From Cyclaneusma minus (Eukaryota; Ascomycota; Leotiomycetes; Marthamycetales; Marthamycetaceae): a stretch of DNA of 64,000 bases. This document shows, piece by piece, positions 1 through 12,239 of this stretch. The notes beneath the pieces are model-generated. The model searched no databases and was not told where the DNA came from. It was given only the letters and a program-made list of their open reading frames with translations. The stretch is from the NCBI GenBank assembly GCA_037179335.1, contig JAKZHN010000006.1, positions 1,726,092 to 1,790,091 of the forward strand, read 5' to 3'. Numbering within the stretch: position 1 is the first letter of the stretch; each line of letters starts with the position of its first letter. The position numbers and the translations under genes are program-made.

Positions 1-2030
1 CCAAATGCTTCTATAAGGCGCTTTTAAAATTATTTTTTAAATTTTAAATTTTTTAGAAATAAATATATAAATTAAATGTTACTTAATTTTATAAAAACTT
101 CTAAAACTTTTAAAGCATTAAAGAGTTTTCAAAATTAATATTTAAAATCAAAAAAGCCAGGCTTGGAAGCCTTTAAAAAAAAAGCTTTAAAAAATCCGAA
201 GAAGGAATATTATTTAAAAACGGAAAATTCGGATTTAAAAGCCAATTTAAATAAATTGGATTTTAAAATACTACCGGCAAATAAATATAATTTTATTCAA
301 AAAATGGCTACGCTTTTAAAATTATAGCTCAAGAATAAGTATTGCTAAAAAATTAAAAAGCTATTTATTATTAAGGCCTATATTGGTTTTTTCCTAATTT
401 TATTTAAATGCTTTATTAATTAAAATAATCAGCTATTTAAATATTATAGGCTAATTTATATTTTTAAATAAGGAAAGACCTGTTTAAAAATTATTAAATT
501 AATATACAAATTAATAATATATAAATATATTGGCAAAGCTAAAATCTTTTAGCATATTTAATGCCAATTTATATAAAAAGAAATAGTATTAAATATTGCT
601 AAATTTATTTGCAATTGTTAAAAATATTAATGTTTTAAGCCAATTAAATAAAAATACCAAGGCTATTTGCAATTTTTCCGGGCAGCTATATAATTTTAAA
701 AATATATTATAATAGGTTTTATTACCGGCGTATTATTTAATCAAAATAAAAATCCTATTATAATTATAATAAATTGCTTTTTAAAAATAATTTATTTGGT
801 TTTTTGTTTTTTTGAATTTAATGGTATTAAAAATTTCTTTATTAAGCAAATAGCCCAGTTAGCTTTAAAATATATTTTTAAGCTTTATAAGCCTTTAAAA
901 ATTATTATTTTTAATAGAGATTTCCGGTTTATAGCTAAAATTTAAAAGCAATTATATCTTTTCCTAAATATTAATTATTGCTTATTTATTATAGTTTATT
1001 TTAAAATTACTAAATAAATAAAGCAAATAAATACTAAATTAAAACGCTTATTAAAATTGTATTATAATAGTAAAAAAAAGGCAAAATTTCTAATTTATAC
1101 TAAATTTACTATTAATCATTATATTAGCCAAGCTATTAAAATAATTTCTTTTTATACTATTTATAATCAATATCCTATTATTTTATATTCTATATTTTAT
1201 ATTTATTTTTTAAATTAATATTGGCGTATTATCAAAAAAAAAAAATACAATTAGATTTGCTAAAAATGTAAAATATATATAAAAAGAAATTTATAAAAAA
1301 ATTAGGTTTTTTTAAAAGCGTATAATATATTATGGTAATTAATAAAAACGCTTATATTTAATTTATTAAATTAATAATCGGATTTATTTATTTATTAAAA
1401 ATATCAAAATTTTCAAAAAAGCTGTAATTCTAATTTATAAATTTATTTATAATTATTAAATAATATGGATTGGTATTTTAAAATTTAAATTTATTTTAGC
1501 TACATTTAAATAATAAAATGCATTATGTTTTTTATATTAATTTGCTATTTTATAATTAAAATAATTTATTATTTGGCCAAAAGCCTAAGCCATTATTATT
1601 TTTGCTATTAAATAGAGAGAAATACTAAAAAATAAAATATATTTTTAATTTTAGGATAATAAAAAAGGCTATTTGGTATTAAGCTAAATGAGCTAAATAT
1701 AATATTAATAAAAAATAGTGGTATAAAAATGGATTTAATTTTGAATTTCGCGCTTAATGGCATTAAAATTACTTTAATATGCCTGGCTATAAATAAATAA
1801 AATTAAGGTATAGGGCTTAATTGCCTAGGAAAAGGGCTACTCGCTTAATAAAGCTTGCTTTAATAAAAGGGGGAATGGTATTACGGGGTTAAAGGTAGAG
1901 GTCTTAAGCAGTTATTTTTAAGGCAGCTATACCGTTTCTTTGTTTTTCTAGTTTTTTTGTTAAAGCTAAAGCTATATAGAATAAAAAGACAAAGCTTTCC
2001 GGACCTCTCCTTTTCTCCTTAGCTTTACTA
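1..2030. repeat. AT-rich RIP-degraded transposon block
   Basis: Very AT-rich DNA with no usable reading frame, ending abruptly near 2030 where balanced base composition begins. It contains a recognisable integrase remnant (listed separately), so the block is at least partly a Ty3/gypsy element mutated C-to-T and G-to-A. The last 200 bases (1800-2030) are intermediate in composition, with GC-containing words returning before array A starts. Nothing else could be identified. Confidence 0.85.
690..1200 (+). pseudogene. Ty3/gypsy integrase remnant, RIP-mutated
   Basis: In the frame running through 841, the translation gives ALKYIFKLYKPLKIIIFNRD followed by FRFIAKI-stop-KQL. This matches the fungal Ty3/gypsy integrase pattern (…LHGLP..I.SDRD.RF.SKFWK.L…). 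About 60 codons on, WAKFLIYTKFTINHYIS resembles the W-P-AEFAYNN region of the same family. Stop codons fall where Gln or Trp codons are expected, as C-to-T and G-to-A transitions produce. The gene is dead. Its long terminal repeats were not located and probably lie outside the window on the left. Confidence 0.7.
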
Positions 2031-2089
2031 ATCCAGTTTTTATCTACTGCTTGTTCGGGCTCTTGGCTCCCTCAGTAGGTCTCCGTGAC

Positions 2090-5000
2090 ACGCCACCCCT
2101 ATGATGAAGCGACACATAGCGACCGCCAAAACATCACTCTGCCGCCGAGCAATCGCTTTGTTGTCGTTGACACTGGCTGCCGCCGAACTCGAAGCATGTC
2201 AGGCTGGATAGCTGCGAAATGCAAATGGAACTAATCAAACATGGATTCAGACATTGTATACAAGCGAATTATAAAGAGGCAGTGTAGGAGATGGATGCTG
2301 ACTTCAAGATTGTGTCTCGAGGCGTATCATGTTCGAAACCGTCATGGGTGTGTTGGAAAGATCACGAAGCAGGTGCTGATCCTTTATACAGATAATTTGA
2401 GACCCCGCTGCTAGTCCGTGAAAATTTTCCACATCCTAGCCGCCGAAACACCTTGCTGCTGCCGATCAATCGCTTTGCCGTCGCTGCCATTGGTTTTGGT
2501 CGCAGCAGTCTTGCTAGGCTGCGAAGTCGAAAGATACAGGTCGAGACCAGTGAAGATGCCTAGATACAGACATCAAATGGAATAGAGATATGGAGCAGGG
2601 ATTCAGAGAATGAATGCTCAGTAGAAGTGTGTGCCTCGAGGCATCAGCGTGGTTGGTTGTGGTTGATGTTTTAGGGAAACACAACAGAGCTGGGGACCGT
2701 GTCCTTTTGTACCTAGAACTCAGACCTAGAGACCTGCCAGCCAGCAACACCAACGTCCATTGGCCAACGGCCAGAAAGTCCATTTGCCGCCAAGCAATAA
2801 CCTTGCTGCCGCTACCGTTGGCTTCTGTTGCAAATGTGTCAAGCTGTGTAATAGGACAATAGAAATAAAGATTATATAAGGTGGATACTGTATTGTTGAC
2901 TCCCCAGGGCTGTGGGCTTAACCCTAGCCTTGGCGCCAAGACTAGCGCAGCTGGCCAGCCCCCTTAAGGAGCTGTAGCCACACACAATAGACATCTATCG
3001 CTCTCTCTATGTGTGATCAGACCCCTGCCTTGGTGACTGATATGTATCTAGTCCAGGAGACAAAGAGAAACAATTTAGAGAAGGGATAATGACTTAAAGA
3101 TTGTGCCTCAGGGCATGTGTGGCTGGACTGGAAATTTAGTACTTTAGAAAAAGAGAATGGAGCTGGAGCGTGCGCTCTTTTATAGATCTGGTCCAGGGTA
3201 CCTTAACGTAGCAGCCAGTGGAAGAAAACTCCACATCCCGGCCGCAAAAACTCGTCTCGCCACCACCTGGTCGCTTTGTTGTCGGTGTCAGTCGCTCTTG
3301 TCAAAGTTGTAACAAGTTTGTGTAGCGAGACAAAGGAAATAAAAACCATGAAGTAGTATAAACAATGGGATCTAGTACAGGAGACACAGAGAAGCAGTTC
3401 GGCATAGGGATGCTGAGTCCAAGGTTGTGGCTCGGGGCATATGCATTGTCGTTCTACTCCAGTGATCTGGGGAAATAGAATGGGGATGGAGACTGTGTCC
3501 TTTTATAGAACTCAGATCTGGAGTCGTACCAGTCAACAAGGCCGGTTTTCACATCCTAGCCGCTAAGAATTGTTCTGCCACTACGTAATAACTTTCTGTC
3601 ACCACCGTTGCTTCTCTTCCAAGTGTATTGGGTTGTATAGCTGAAGAATGGAAATAGAGGCTACGGAACATGGACACTGCATCTAGTCAAGGATACACAG
3701 AGAAGTAGTTCAGCATAGGAATGCTGAGTACAAGGTTGTGGCTTAGGGCGTGTTCCACTGTCCCTGCAGTTTAGTCCTCTAGGGAAAGAAAATAGAGCTG
3801 GGAACCTTGTCCTTTTATAGAACTCATACCTGGGGACGTACCAGTGAGTAACACCAATGTTCATGTCCCATCCGCTAAAGCACTAGCTGCCGTCAAACAC
3901 TCAGTTTTGCGTCATTGCTACTAGCTTTTGTCGAAGTTATACCAGGCTTTTACAACTGGATCATGCAGACGAAAATCATGACACATGGAAGCAGGCATCT
4001 AATGATAAGAGAAGCGATTCAGTGGACAGATCCCGAGGACAAGACCGCGTTGTGGAGCACCATTTTTTCTTTATAGTACTGGTTTTTTTTGTAGAGAAAG
4101 AAGAGAGGTGCAGCTTGTCCTTTATATAGATCCATGCCTAAGCGCCTATACGTAAGCCCAAATCTGCATCCTAGCAGCCCAAAAAGACCTTGCTGCCGCC
4201 GAAAAGTGGCCTTGCTGTCATTAGTACTTGCTCCTATCGCAATTGTGCCAAGCGGCTTAACAGGATGATAGAGAAAAGGATCATTAGATGTGGCTAGGTG
4301 GACAAGAGAGAGGTAGGAAGCAGGAAAATTACCGAAAGCAGAGATACCGTGTCAGAGGATGGAAAAGAAACTCGTGTTTTGTTGTTGTTGAGTGAGAACA
4401 GAGTTGGATCTCTCCCTTTATATAAACAGATTTGCAATCTGCGTCCTGCAAAATCGGCATACATCTATTCAACATCTATCGTTAAGGAGTCCTGCTGCCG
4501 TCACGCTGCTATGTTGCTATCGTTGCTCCGGGCTCGTGCTGCAGTTAAGTAAACAAATGTGGTTGGGAAATATAGAAGTGTAAGAAGAGTGTGTGTGAGA
4601 TTTTTCTTTTTCGAAATGAGAATGTTGCAGCTGACGTCGTATCCCAGGACATCGAGCTCCTGACATTTCCGTTGACTCTCTTGCACAACACTTGTTTGTT
4701 TAAAGAGAAAAGATAAATTGGATCTGGTTTCTTATATAGATCGATGCGTGGAGATCTTCCATTTTTGAGACCAATGTCGACGTACCAGACACTAAAAACC
4801 TTGCTACCGCCGAACAGTCACGTTGCTGTCGCTGCACTTGCCTGTCATCGGATTCCTATCAGGCTGTTCGACTGGATGATACATGTAGAACTCACAGGTC
4901 ATGAAATACGTTCCAGATGACTCGGAATAGTCCCAGTAATCGGGAATATGCTAGGTGACTTGAAATACGCGAAATGATTGGGATACTCGCCCATGAAAAT

Positions 5001-6040
5001 AACGGGAAAAATGGTTATAGGAATGCTGAGTCCAAGGTCGTCACTCGGGTGAACACATCTTTCTCTTCTGGAGAGAGAAAATGGGGGTGGGAGGTGCTCC
5101 CCTTTATAGACAGAATATGCATTCTGCGTCCTGCGAAATCGGCAAACATGTATTCGGCATCCAGCACTAAAAAGCCTCGTTGCTGTTACACGGCTATGTT
5201 ATTGTTGTTGCTTCGGGCTTTTGTTGTCGTCGTTTGCACGAATGTCGCTTCAAAATGTGGAGGTGTGAAAAAGAAGTGTGTGAAAGTGTTAGAGAAGTTC
5301 AAATTAGAAATGCTGAGGTCGAGGTTTTGTTTCAGGACGCTTTGCTTTCTGGCACTTTGTCGAAACTCACGTGAGTGGGAGACTTGGAGGAAGAAACCAG
5401 AGAGGGAGCGGTTTCTTTTATATGAAGACCTGCAAAATTTTAGTTAACGCATATTCAGTATCGAGCAATCATGTTGCTGTCGAGCAAGCAGTCTTGCTGT
5501 CGTTGCTTCGTGCTTGTGCTGCAGTTGATGCGACAAATGTGGGTGGAGAATGGACATGTGTAAGAGGTGGGTGCGGACTGCGGAAAGAGCTGTCCAGAGT
5601 AGAAATGTTGGGGCCGAGAGTGTGTCTCAGGCAGGACAGCTCGCTCCCTCATCGCAATGTCTATCTTCTCTTTTTTTTGCCCCTGGGGAGAGAAAGACGA
5701 GGTTGGAACTGGGCACTTGTATAGACGCAGACCGGAGAAAATCCAGCTAACACATATCGGCGTCGAGCAGTCCTGTTGCCGTCAAGCAGCCACCTTGCTG
5801 TCGCTGCTTCGGGCTTCTGTTGCAGGTGGCTCGGGTTCACGAATGTTTGTGTGGCGGGAAACGCAGTGTTGTGCGAGAAGAGTATCAGGGAGCTGTTGAA
5901 AGTAAGAATGGTCTTCACTTTGGACTGAACGTCCAGGTTGTGGAGCCGTGGATCGACTTGCAGTCATGAGAATGCAGGGTAACAACTGAGAAACTTACTG
6001 GAGATTTGGTGGAGAAGGAGACCTTCTTATACTAGGGTAG
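2090..6040 (-). repeat. Promoter-unit array A (about 12 tandem units, minus strand)
   Basis: Tandem, strongly diverged units with a period of about 300-320 bp, read on the minus strand. TATA-like boxes (plus-strand form CTTTTATAG and variants) lie at 2380, 2704 (degenerate), 3177, 3500, 3812, 4120, 4416, 4731, 5102, 5415, 5716 and 6024. Roughly 60-110 bp upstream of each (to the right) is a GC-rich segment with one or two copies of TTGCTGTCG/CTGCCG (minus strand CGACAGCAA), for example 5470-5520 and 5773-5820. Downstream of the TATA box a segment like ATGCTGAGTCCAAGGTTGTG (plus strand) recurs near 2300, 3415, 3720 and 5020. No shared open reading frame exists. Unlike arrays B and C no consistent CACGTG box is present. 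Function unknown; multiple tandem promoters or binding sites are inferred from motif order. Confidence 0.8.
3400..3820 (-). promoter_or_regulatory. Representative array A units with conserved hairpin
   Basis: Two neighbouring units (TATA boxes at 3500-3508 and 3812-3820, minus strand). Within the predicted transcribed part, GGCATAGGGATGCTGAG (3411-3427) and CAGCATAGGAATGCTGA (3711-3727) can fold into a stem of about six base pairs with a four-base loop. The two units are clearly alignable, including the AAGGTTGTGGCT segment that follows. Transcription is inferred from the TATA box and has not been shown. Confidence 0.5.
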
Positions 6041-6380
6041 TAGCAGTCCTGCCTGGGTTTTGTTGGCGAGAATCAGTCCTTGCAGCTTTACGATGAACGT
6101 AAGGCTTGTCACCTGGCCGGTCAAGCCTCCAGACCACCCTAAACACACCACAGAAGAACCACGACTCCGTGAAAATATTGTTGAACATATCGATGGTAGA
6201 ATCATATACCCTGCCAGGCAGCTGGCTGCAACATCTTTTGTTGCTGACACATATACGAGATCTATTATGGGTATCTTGAAACTACTACTGCAGAGCGTCG
6301 TCGTCGTGGGCAGCCATGGGCAGCTTCAAATCGCAGGTACTTCTGAAAGTTCAAAGGATCGAACCAACCGGCCCCACCCC
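6041..6380. other. Spacer between array A and the 229-aa gene
   Basis: Balanced-composition DNA that is the 3' flank of the minus-strand gene ending at 6381. No convincing gene, repeat or RNA was seen. It probably includes the gene's 3' untranslated region. Confidence 0.5.
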
Positions 6381-7124
6381 TTACCGCAACTCACAAAACC
6401 TCTCCGCAGTCTCCATCCACAACTTCGTATACAAGCGATGCGCAAACTCAATATGCCACGGCATCGGCTTGCTGTCCGCCTTCCCCAATCCCTGAAAAAA
6501 GCAACTCTTCAGGCCAAAAACAGCTTCCTTCTTGTCCCAATCAACCTGCGCGCTCATTTCAAAAAGCCCATCGCCTTCTCGCACATCTTTGTTGCTGGGT
6601 GAGCCGCCGCAGCGGACGATGATGGATGTGGGGGTGTGTTGCACGACTTCGAAGTGGTCGGTTATTTCAGTGCCGACGGGATAGGTGGAGGTGCGGAGGG
6701 CCTGCGAGTCCCAGAGTTGGTGGGATGTGTTGGGCGAGCGGTATTTGCGCTCGAGGTATTTGCGCTGGAGTAAGTAGCCTGGGGTGGATTTGTGTTAGTA
6801 TGATTGAATAACGAGTGGAAAGAGAAATATACCACTACCACTCCATAGCCCCCTACAAAATTCCGTCACAAGCGCGCCCTCGCCCCTCTTCTCTCTCTCC
6901 AAAATATCCGGTCTGATTTTCGACAATGGCACGCGCTTAACACACAGATCATGCGTCGTGGGATTCTGATTCGGATTGTTGGTGCGGAAGAAGGTGCTGG
7001 CGAAGATGGGATCGGAGGAGGAGAGGGGGACGAATTTGGAATCTTTGGTGAGGGCGAACCAGGTTCCACCGAGAGAGGCGGTGGTGATGGTGAAGAGGGT
7101 GAGGGAGCGCCGGATGGACGCCAT
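6381..7124 (-). CDS. Conserved fungal hypothetical protein, 229 aa
   Basis: Two exons, 7124-6833 and 6778-6381, give 229 aa. The intron (6832-6779) has GTATAT at the 5' end, a TACTAAC-like branch site (catACTAACac) and CCCCAG at the 3' end, and joins in frame as WSGSGYLLQRKY. The N-terminus (about residues 5-27) is a basic start followed by a hydrophobic stretch, so a mitochondrial or membrane anchor is plausible. The body has charged, well-conserved-looking segments such as FFRTNNPNQNPTTHDLCV, FEVVQHTPTSIIVRCGGSP and FGLKSCFFQGLGKA. I recognise this as a type of small conserved fungal protein but know of no assigned function. It is divergently oriented to the kinase gene across an 810-bp spacer. 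The start ATG at 7124 is preceded by GCAACC and is the first in frame. Confidence 0.8.
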
Positions 7125-7934
7125 GGTTGCTGGCGAGAAGGCGTGAGCAGTTGCTTTCCTGGATTTGTAAGGTTCGTCAAGGTTGGCACGGCGGAATTGC
7201 AAATTGGGGAGCAGTGGAGATTTTGGAGTGTGTGAGGGAGGTTGGGGATGCGAAGGTGGTGCTCAAGTTGTGAGACGTCACGGCTGGGTCGGCACGAAGG
7301 CCGAGGGAGCTTGGGCCATGCAGGCCTTGGCGGCGGTGCCGGAGAAACGTGGCTCCGCCGTGTTGCTATTTTCATTCTCGTCATTCCATCCGTTCTCGTC
7401 TCTCCGTCCAAGGCTGGGTCCACTACTCAACATCTCTGCGTGCGGACATCTGTGATTGAGTTTTGGCGGTCCAACTCCTCCACGCCCTAGGTGTGCCTTC
7501 TTCCGCTCTCGTCCTCGCGTATGCTCTCTACTCTCGTTTCTGTCCTCTCATTTCGTATTCTGCATCGGGTCATGCAACGAATCCCTTCACCTTTCGCACT
7601 TCGAGTGAGGTGTGCAATGACCGTGCATGGCCTGCTTTTCTCACCACCTTGCGCATCAAGACTCTATCAATCTCGTGAGTTGGCACTGCTCCGCCAGCGT
7701 GTGCTTTTTTGGCTGCATGCTTTGCGCTGTCTTTGAACGCTTTCAATTGCATTGTATCTCCCGGGCCACCTTGCATCTGCAAGCGGACTTCCACTGCCTT
7801 AGTTCTTTCCTTTGTTCCGACAAGTTGTTCAAGTATTGTCCACACTCGGCCACATATTCTTGCAGCCGACTGCCATATCTCTGCCCTCTCGCTATTCCCC
7901 CACACGAAGCTAGGCCCGCATAGCAACGCTACCA
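7125..7934. other. Divergent intergenic region (229-aa gene / kinase)
   Basis: The shared upstream region of two divergent genes. It is pyrimidine-rich on the plus strand near 7350-7560 (TCTCGTC/TCTCTCCGTCC runs), as is common before fungal start sites. Several open frames cross it on both strands but none shows protein-like composition or splice support. No TATA box stands out. Confidence 0.5.
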
Positions 7935-10900
7935 ATGCCTCGCCTAGATCGTACAGCCGACGTTTGGGTTCGGAACACAACCATCGGCAATGAAGGACAT
8001 TGGGTCGGCGAGAGAGCCTTGGGGCAAGGCTCCTTCGGTATTACCGGTCGCTACAGATACGTAGGGCCGGAACCAAACCCGATCCCATACGACAGAGTAG
8101 TATTGAAACAGACAAAAGACTTTCAAGGGGGATCCGGAGGCGCATTGTACGAGGGAAACATATTGAACGAGTTTAACGATGATCAATGCCCTCATATTGT
8201 GCAGATTTTGTCGGGACCCGATACAGATGTGGGAGGGAATCATCTCTCGGGGACTGGGGACACTGAGGAGAAGCGGATCGAGACTCGCTTGATCGACCAA
8301 GGCACGGTTGAGCGGTTTATTATGGAATACATGGAGGGCGGGGATCTGGAAGGGAGACAAAACAGCCGAATAGTTCGGCAAGGAGGGGCGTGGGACGATA
8401 CTATCGAATACGAGCTTTACTCCGAGTACGAACTATGGCAGACTTTTTTATGTTTGGCCAAAGCTGTATGCGCAATGGATAGCGGTTCTGAAGATTTTCA
8501 ACGGAAATGGGATCAGGGCCGGGAGCTATGTATGTTGATCAATCCGCCTCGCTGAATGTATATGTCTAACCTTGTGCAAAGGCCACTTCGATATCAAGCC
8601 GGAGAATAGTAGGTCCTACCTACTGCCTCACGATCATGCCATCGCTAATCCTGGATCTAGTCTTTGTCGGAGTAGCACAGGGCTCTGATCAGAATGGCTT
8701 TGTCGAGCATAGAGATAGTCCTATTATCAAGGTAGGCAACACATCGCGAGATCTGAACAAATAAGTGCCTAACCTATTAGATCGGAGATTTTGGCCTCGC
8801 AGGATTCATTCCCTATCCTGAATATCCTGAAATCTCAGAAGAGGCACTCCAGGTTTACCCGGCGTGGAGAGACCAGGCGCACAGGAACGAGGTGCGAAAA
8901 GCATGGTGGGAAGCTAACAATAAGTGTGGGACTTTCGTTGTAAACCCGCCGGTAAGGAAGTCTTTCCACACGAGAAGGGCGCGAGACCCTGATTCCTTGT
9001 GGCAATTGCTAAACTTCACCCTCTTTAGGAAGGGGGTCCCGGCAAGCTGATCTGGAGGCATGACCGCGAACCTTGCGAGTCAGATGATGGAACTCGCGGA
9101 ACCGCGTCGAATATTTGGTGAGTGCGCAGAGCCTATTGCCTCGACGTTCTTGATTAACGCTGTAAAGGCAGATCGGCTGGAACATGTACCTTCTGGCGAC
9201 TGGCCAGAACATTGTCGATGTATCCGAAGAATGGCCCAGGTTCGTTCCATGGTCGGATCGTCTCAAGCGAGGCTTGACTTTTGGCACCAAAATGGAAGAA
9301 ATCGTGAACTCAAAAGGTGCCGTATACTCGAAAAGACTGCAAATAGCTATTATGGAATGCCTCATGGTAGAACCACCCCATCGTATCGGACCGCAGGATC
9401 TCATCAGGGAGATAGAGCAGGTAATAGCACAGACGGGCGACCAACAGTTATTCCTATTAGAACATGACAGAATTCTTCGCGATATTGACGAAGAAATTAC
9501 GGACGATGTGCGCGATTTGCCTGCCATTACCCCGGAGTGGCAACAGGAGCTCCAAGCAAGGCAGGCGGCACAAAAAGTTCGGGCTGACCATATAAGGGCT
9601 GAGCGGGCTGATCGAGCTCAGGAGGAGGCAGAGCAGGAGAGACTCCACCGGGAGAGACTTGAGCGGGAGAGAATGGTGAAGCGCCTCCGTGGCGACATCC
9701 TCAACTATTTCTTCTACAGCCTTACGTCCGCGGCGACAGGCAAGGAGCACCCCAGGCCAAACATAGACCTGCCGTCTAGCGATTTCCCTGAACCCGGCGA
9801 CCAGGTCGATGTAGATGTTGAATTGCAAGATGTCGAGCGACTTCTCGATAGCAAGGGCGACGATGTCACCTTTCTTTACGCTCTGCAGGACTTCATCGAT
9901 GATTGGGTTTCGAACGAGGACTTTCCAGCCCCCTTGGACCATCCGAAAATACCGCCGCCGCTCTTCTACCTGTTCGAGAAGGCTTGGGAAGAGCCGGAAA
10001 ACTCCTATCAGTTAGACAACATGCTCGAGAAGGCCATCGATCGACTCTTGAGAATATACCCGCGACCGCCACCGGGCGGCAATCTATTTCCCCAACCCGT
10101 TGACTTGCAGGGTAACCGTTTCAGGCGTCCTGGTTATTCTTTACGAGCCTCAATTCAGCGCGCGCTTGGGCGCCTCCGCCACGTCCCACAGCCTCTGCCT
10201 GCCGATAAGGCACCGAAAGTCGACAAGGGCAAAGGCAAAGGAAACGGAGACATTGGGACTCGAGCCGGGGCAGGCAGAAATACGATACAACAGAAGAAAA
10301 GGGAGCTTCCGCCCGACCCGGCCGTGCAAGCCTTTTTCGGCACTGGAAGCCCAGTCAGAGTTACAAAACAACAGGCGACAGGGGAGCTTCCGCCCTTCCC
10401 GCCAGTCGTGCAAGCCTATTTCGATCTGCTGCCGTCGCACCATCCGCATCGGGCGGATCTACTCCAACTACAGCGAGGGCTCAGGGAGAGGAAATACGCT
10501 GCGGGCACGTTGTACTATAAGATGAAGACGTTGCAGAAGGAGACGGGGGCGGCGGGGGGGCATGTCACGCGGCCGGTTGTGGCGGGGCCGTCGGGGACGC
10601 TACCGAGTGCGTCGGCGGAGAGGCAGCCTGCTGGGACGAGTCATCATGGGACGGGAGTGGGAGCCAGGGGGTCGGGGGGGCCGTTGGATGCGATTAGGCG
10701 GTTTGGGCCGCCTGGAGGTCGGACGGTTCGACCGGGAGCGCTGGGCCTAAGGTTGGCGCCGAGCGGAGGTGTGAGCAAGTTGCCACGGGGAATAGTGCCG
10801 AGGAGGGTCGGGTTGCCTCGGGGTCCGCCGGATCTGCCGCTGAATGGGCCGAATGCGATTTATGACATTGACAATCAACCACATTATGGGACGTTTGGGT

Positions 10901-11154
10901 TTGAGAATTTGAGTTTGCTGGAGCAGAGGATACACCGGGCACATGGGAGGTTTGGGTTTGAGAGTTTGAATTCGCTGGAGCAGAGGGTGCAACAGGCTCG
11001 GGCGCAGGGTATGAGGCCGCAGCCCACACCCCGGAGGCCGCAGCCTACGCCTCGCGGACCTGCCTTTCGCACCTCTAGGGTTGAGAAGTCGAGAAGCAAG
11101 AAGTCGGGGTTGGGAGGCGTTATTAAAAACTTCTTGAGGGCATTTAGAGGGTAA
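7935..11154 (+). CDS. Protein kinase with long coiled-coil and disordered tail, 979 aa
   Basis: Six exons: 7935-8529, 8582-8608, 8661-8731, 8781-8951, 9029-9117 and 9168-11154, giving 979 aa. The kinase domain covers about residues 20-405. The glycine loop is GQGSFG (30-35), the ATP lysine lies in VVLK (K58), the hinge region has FIMEYMEGGDL, the catalytic loop is CHFDIKPEN (D202, K204, N207), the Mg-binding motif is DFGLAG (D234) and the C-lobe has IWQIGWNMYLLATG. The usual HRD is HFD, so the Arg that normally contacts the activation loop is missing and phosphorylation-independent activity is possible (inference). After the domain come an E/R/Q-rich coiled coil (about 434-490), a Pro/Gly-rich region with a repeated GELPP..P.VQA.F segment, a duplicated FGFE(N/S)L..LEQR motif near 890-930, and a basic amphipathic C-terminus. 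Exon 2 is only 27 bp. The substrate is unknown. It lies convergent to nothing and upstream of the MFS gene on the same strand. Confidence 0.85.
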
Positions 11155-12239
11155 TGTAGATGAGTAGATGGACCTAGGTAAATGGAATTTTCGGTTCGGG
11201 TTTTATCTGAATTTTGTTTAGATCTGCTATATAACCCTGATATTCTGGTTCTTAATCGCATCCTGCTGGCAAGCTCGATTCCGATGTGCGTTTCACAGGA
11301 GGTTTCTAGCTTACATCGGCCGCACGAACACCTTCGACATAACCGCTATCGACGAAGTTGAGTGCCACACCCTACCACTCCACATTTCCCGTCACTTCGA
11401 AGCTTGGAAGTCGAGAAGATATTCTCCGGCAATGAAACTGTTTAGTCTTGGAGGTCCGGAATCTATTTCACCGGCTTTCAAACATACGATGTGATATCCT
11501 TTCTCTTTAGAGTTTAGACGGGACTCGCCACAACGGACTCGAGCAAAAGACATAATAAAGGGGGACGTGCAAATGAGTGGCCCATTTTCGACGAACGGAT
11601 TTGTGTCACCGCACCCCCTCAAACATCTTTTCCTATTCAGGCCCAACCCAAGATGAGCACAGCAGAGGATAGTTTGATGCGGGGACAGGATATGAGAAAT
11701 CTTCCAATATTGGGGCAAAATTGATATGAACAGATGGTATGATGATAATATGGGTCCCCACATACTTGAAATATGCTTCCATGAGCACAAATTCCCGATC
11801 TGCTGTCTATCTAGACGAGAAGAAAGGCCAATACTGCTCCATTTGGCCAAGTACTGATCGCCCGAAACAGATTTGATTACCCTCGCCTTCGGAAGTTCAA
11901 CCTTCAGCCTGAGACGAACCATTAATCATTTCAATTCCCGTTTCTCCTGCCCTTTGGCGAGTTTTCTGATGTTTACAGACTTTACAATGTCATGAAGCTG
12001 AGGTACGTCGTCGCCTATTTGTTGGTTGATCTTGACACGGACCCAATTGAGCAACCCCGCGATGCGGATTTAAGCCACCACGACGCCGACTCACCGTGAT
12101 CTCCCTAATTCCGGGAATGGGAAATAGGTAGTCTACACACGTCTACTCTATACAAAGGCAGCATTGGTTGTCTTGTGAATGACTAGATCTCGAAGAAGCC
12201 GATACTCACCTTGTGAGCTGGAAACCAAAAGCTCTTGCA
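11155..12239. other. Intergenic region, kinase to MFS gene
   Basis: About 1.1 kb between two plus-strand genes. It should contain the kinase terminator and MFS promoter. An antisense open frame (11392-11922) is listed separately with low confidence. No repeat or RNA gene is evident. Confidence 0.5.
11392..11922 (-). CDS. Doubtful ORF, 176 codons, antisense
   Basis: An uninterrupted frame from ATG at 11922 to a stop at 11392. It is longer than most chance frames in this composition, but the residue mix is unlike the neighbouring real proteins (many Cys, Ser, Trp and His, no recognisable motif), no intron supports it, and it lies in the spacer between two plus-strand genes. I do not recognise a family. 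It may be noncoding. Confidence 0.18.
   Translation of the reverse strand: MVRLRLKVELPKARVIKSVSGDQYLAKWSSIGLSSRLDRQQIGNLCSWKHISSMWGPILSSYHLFISILPQYWKISHILSPHQTILCCAHLGLGLNRKRCLRGCGDTNPFVENGPLICTSPFIMSFARVRCGESRLNSKEKGYHIVCLKAGEIDSGPPRLNSFIAGEYLLDFQASK

Noticed and set aside
4298..5724. Open frames of 60-157 codons in array A
   Set aside because: They run across repeat units and TATA boxes, differ from unit to unit and have no common product, so they are chance frames.
7570..7980. 136-codon minus-strand frame overlapping the kinase start
   Set aside because: Overlaps the well-supported kinase first exon and lacks motifs or splice support.
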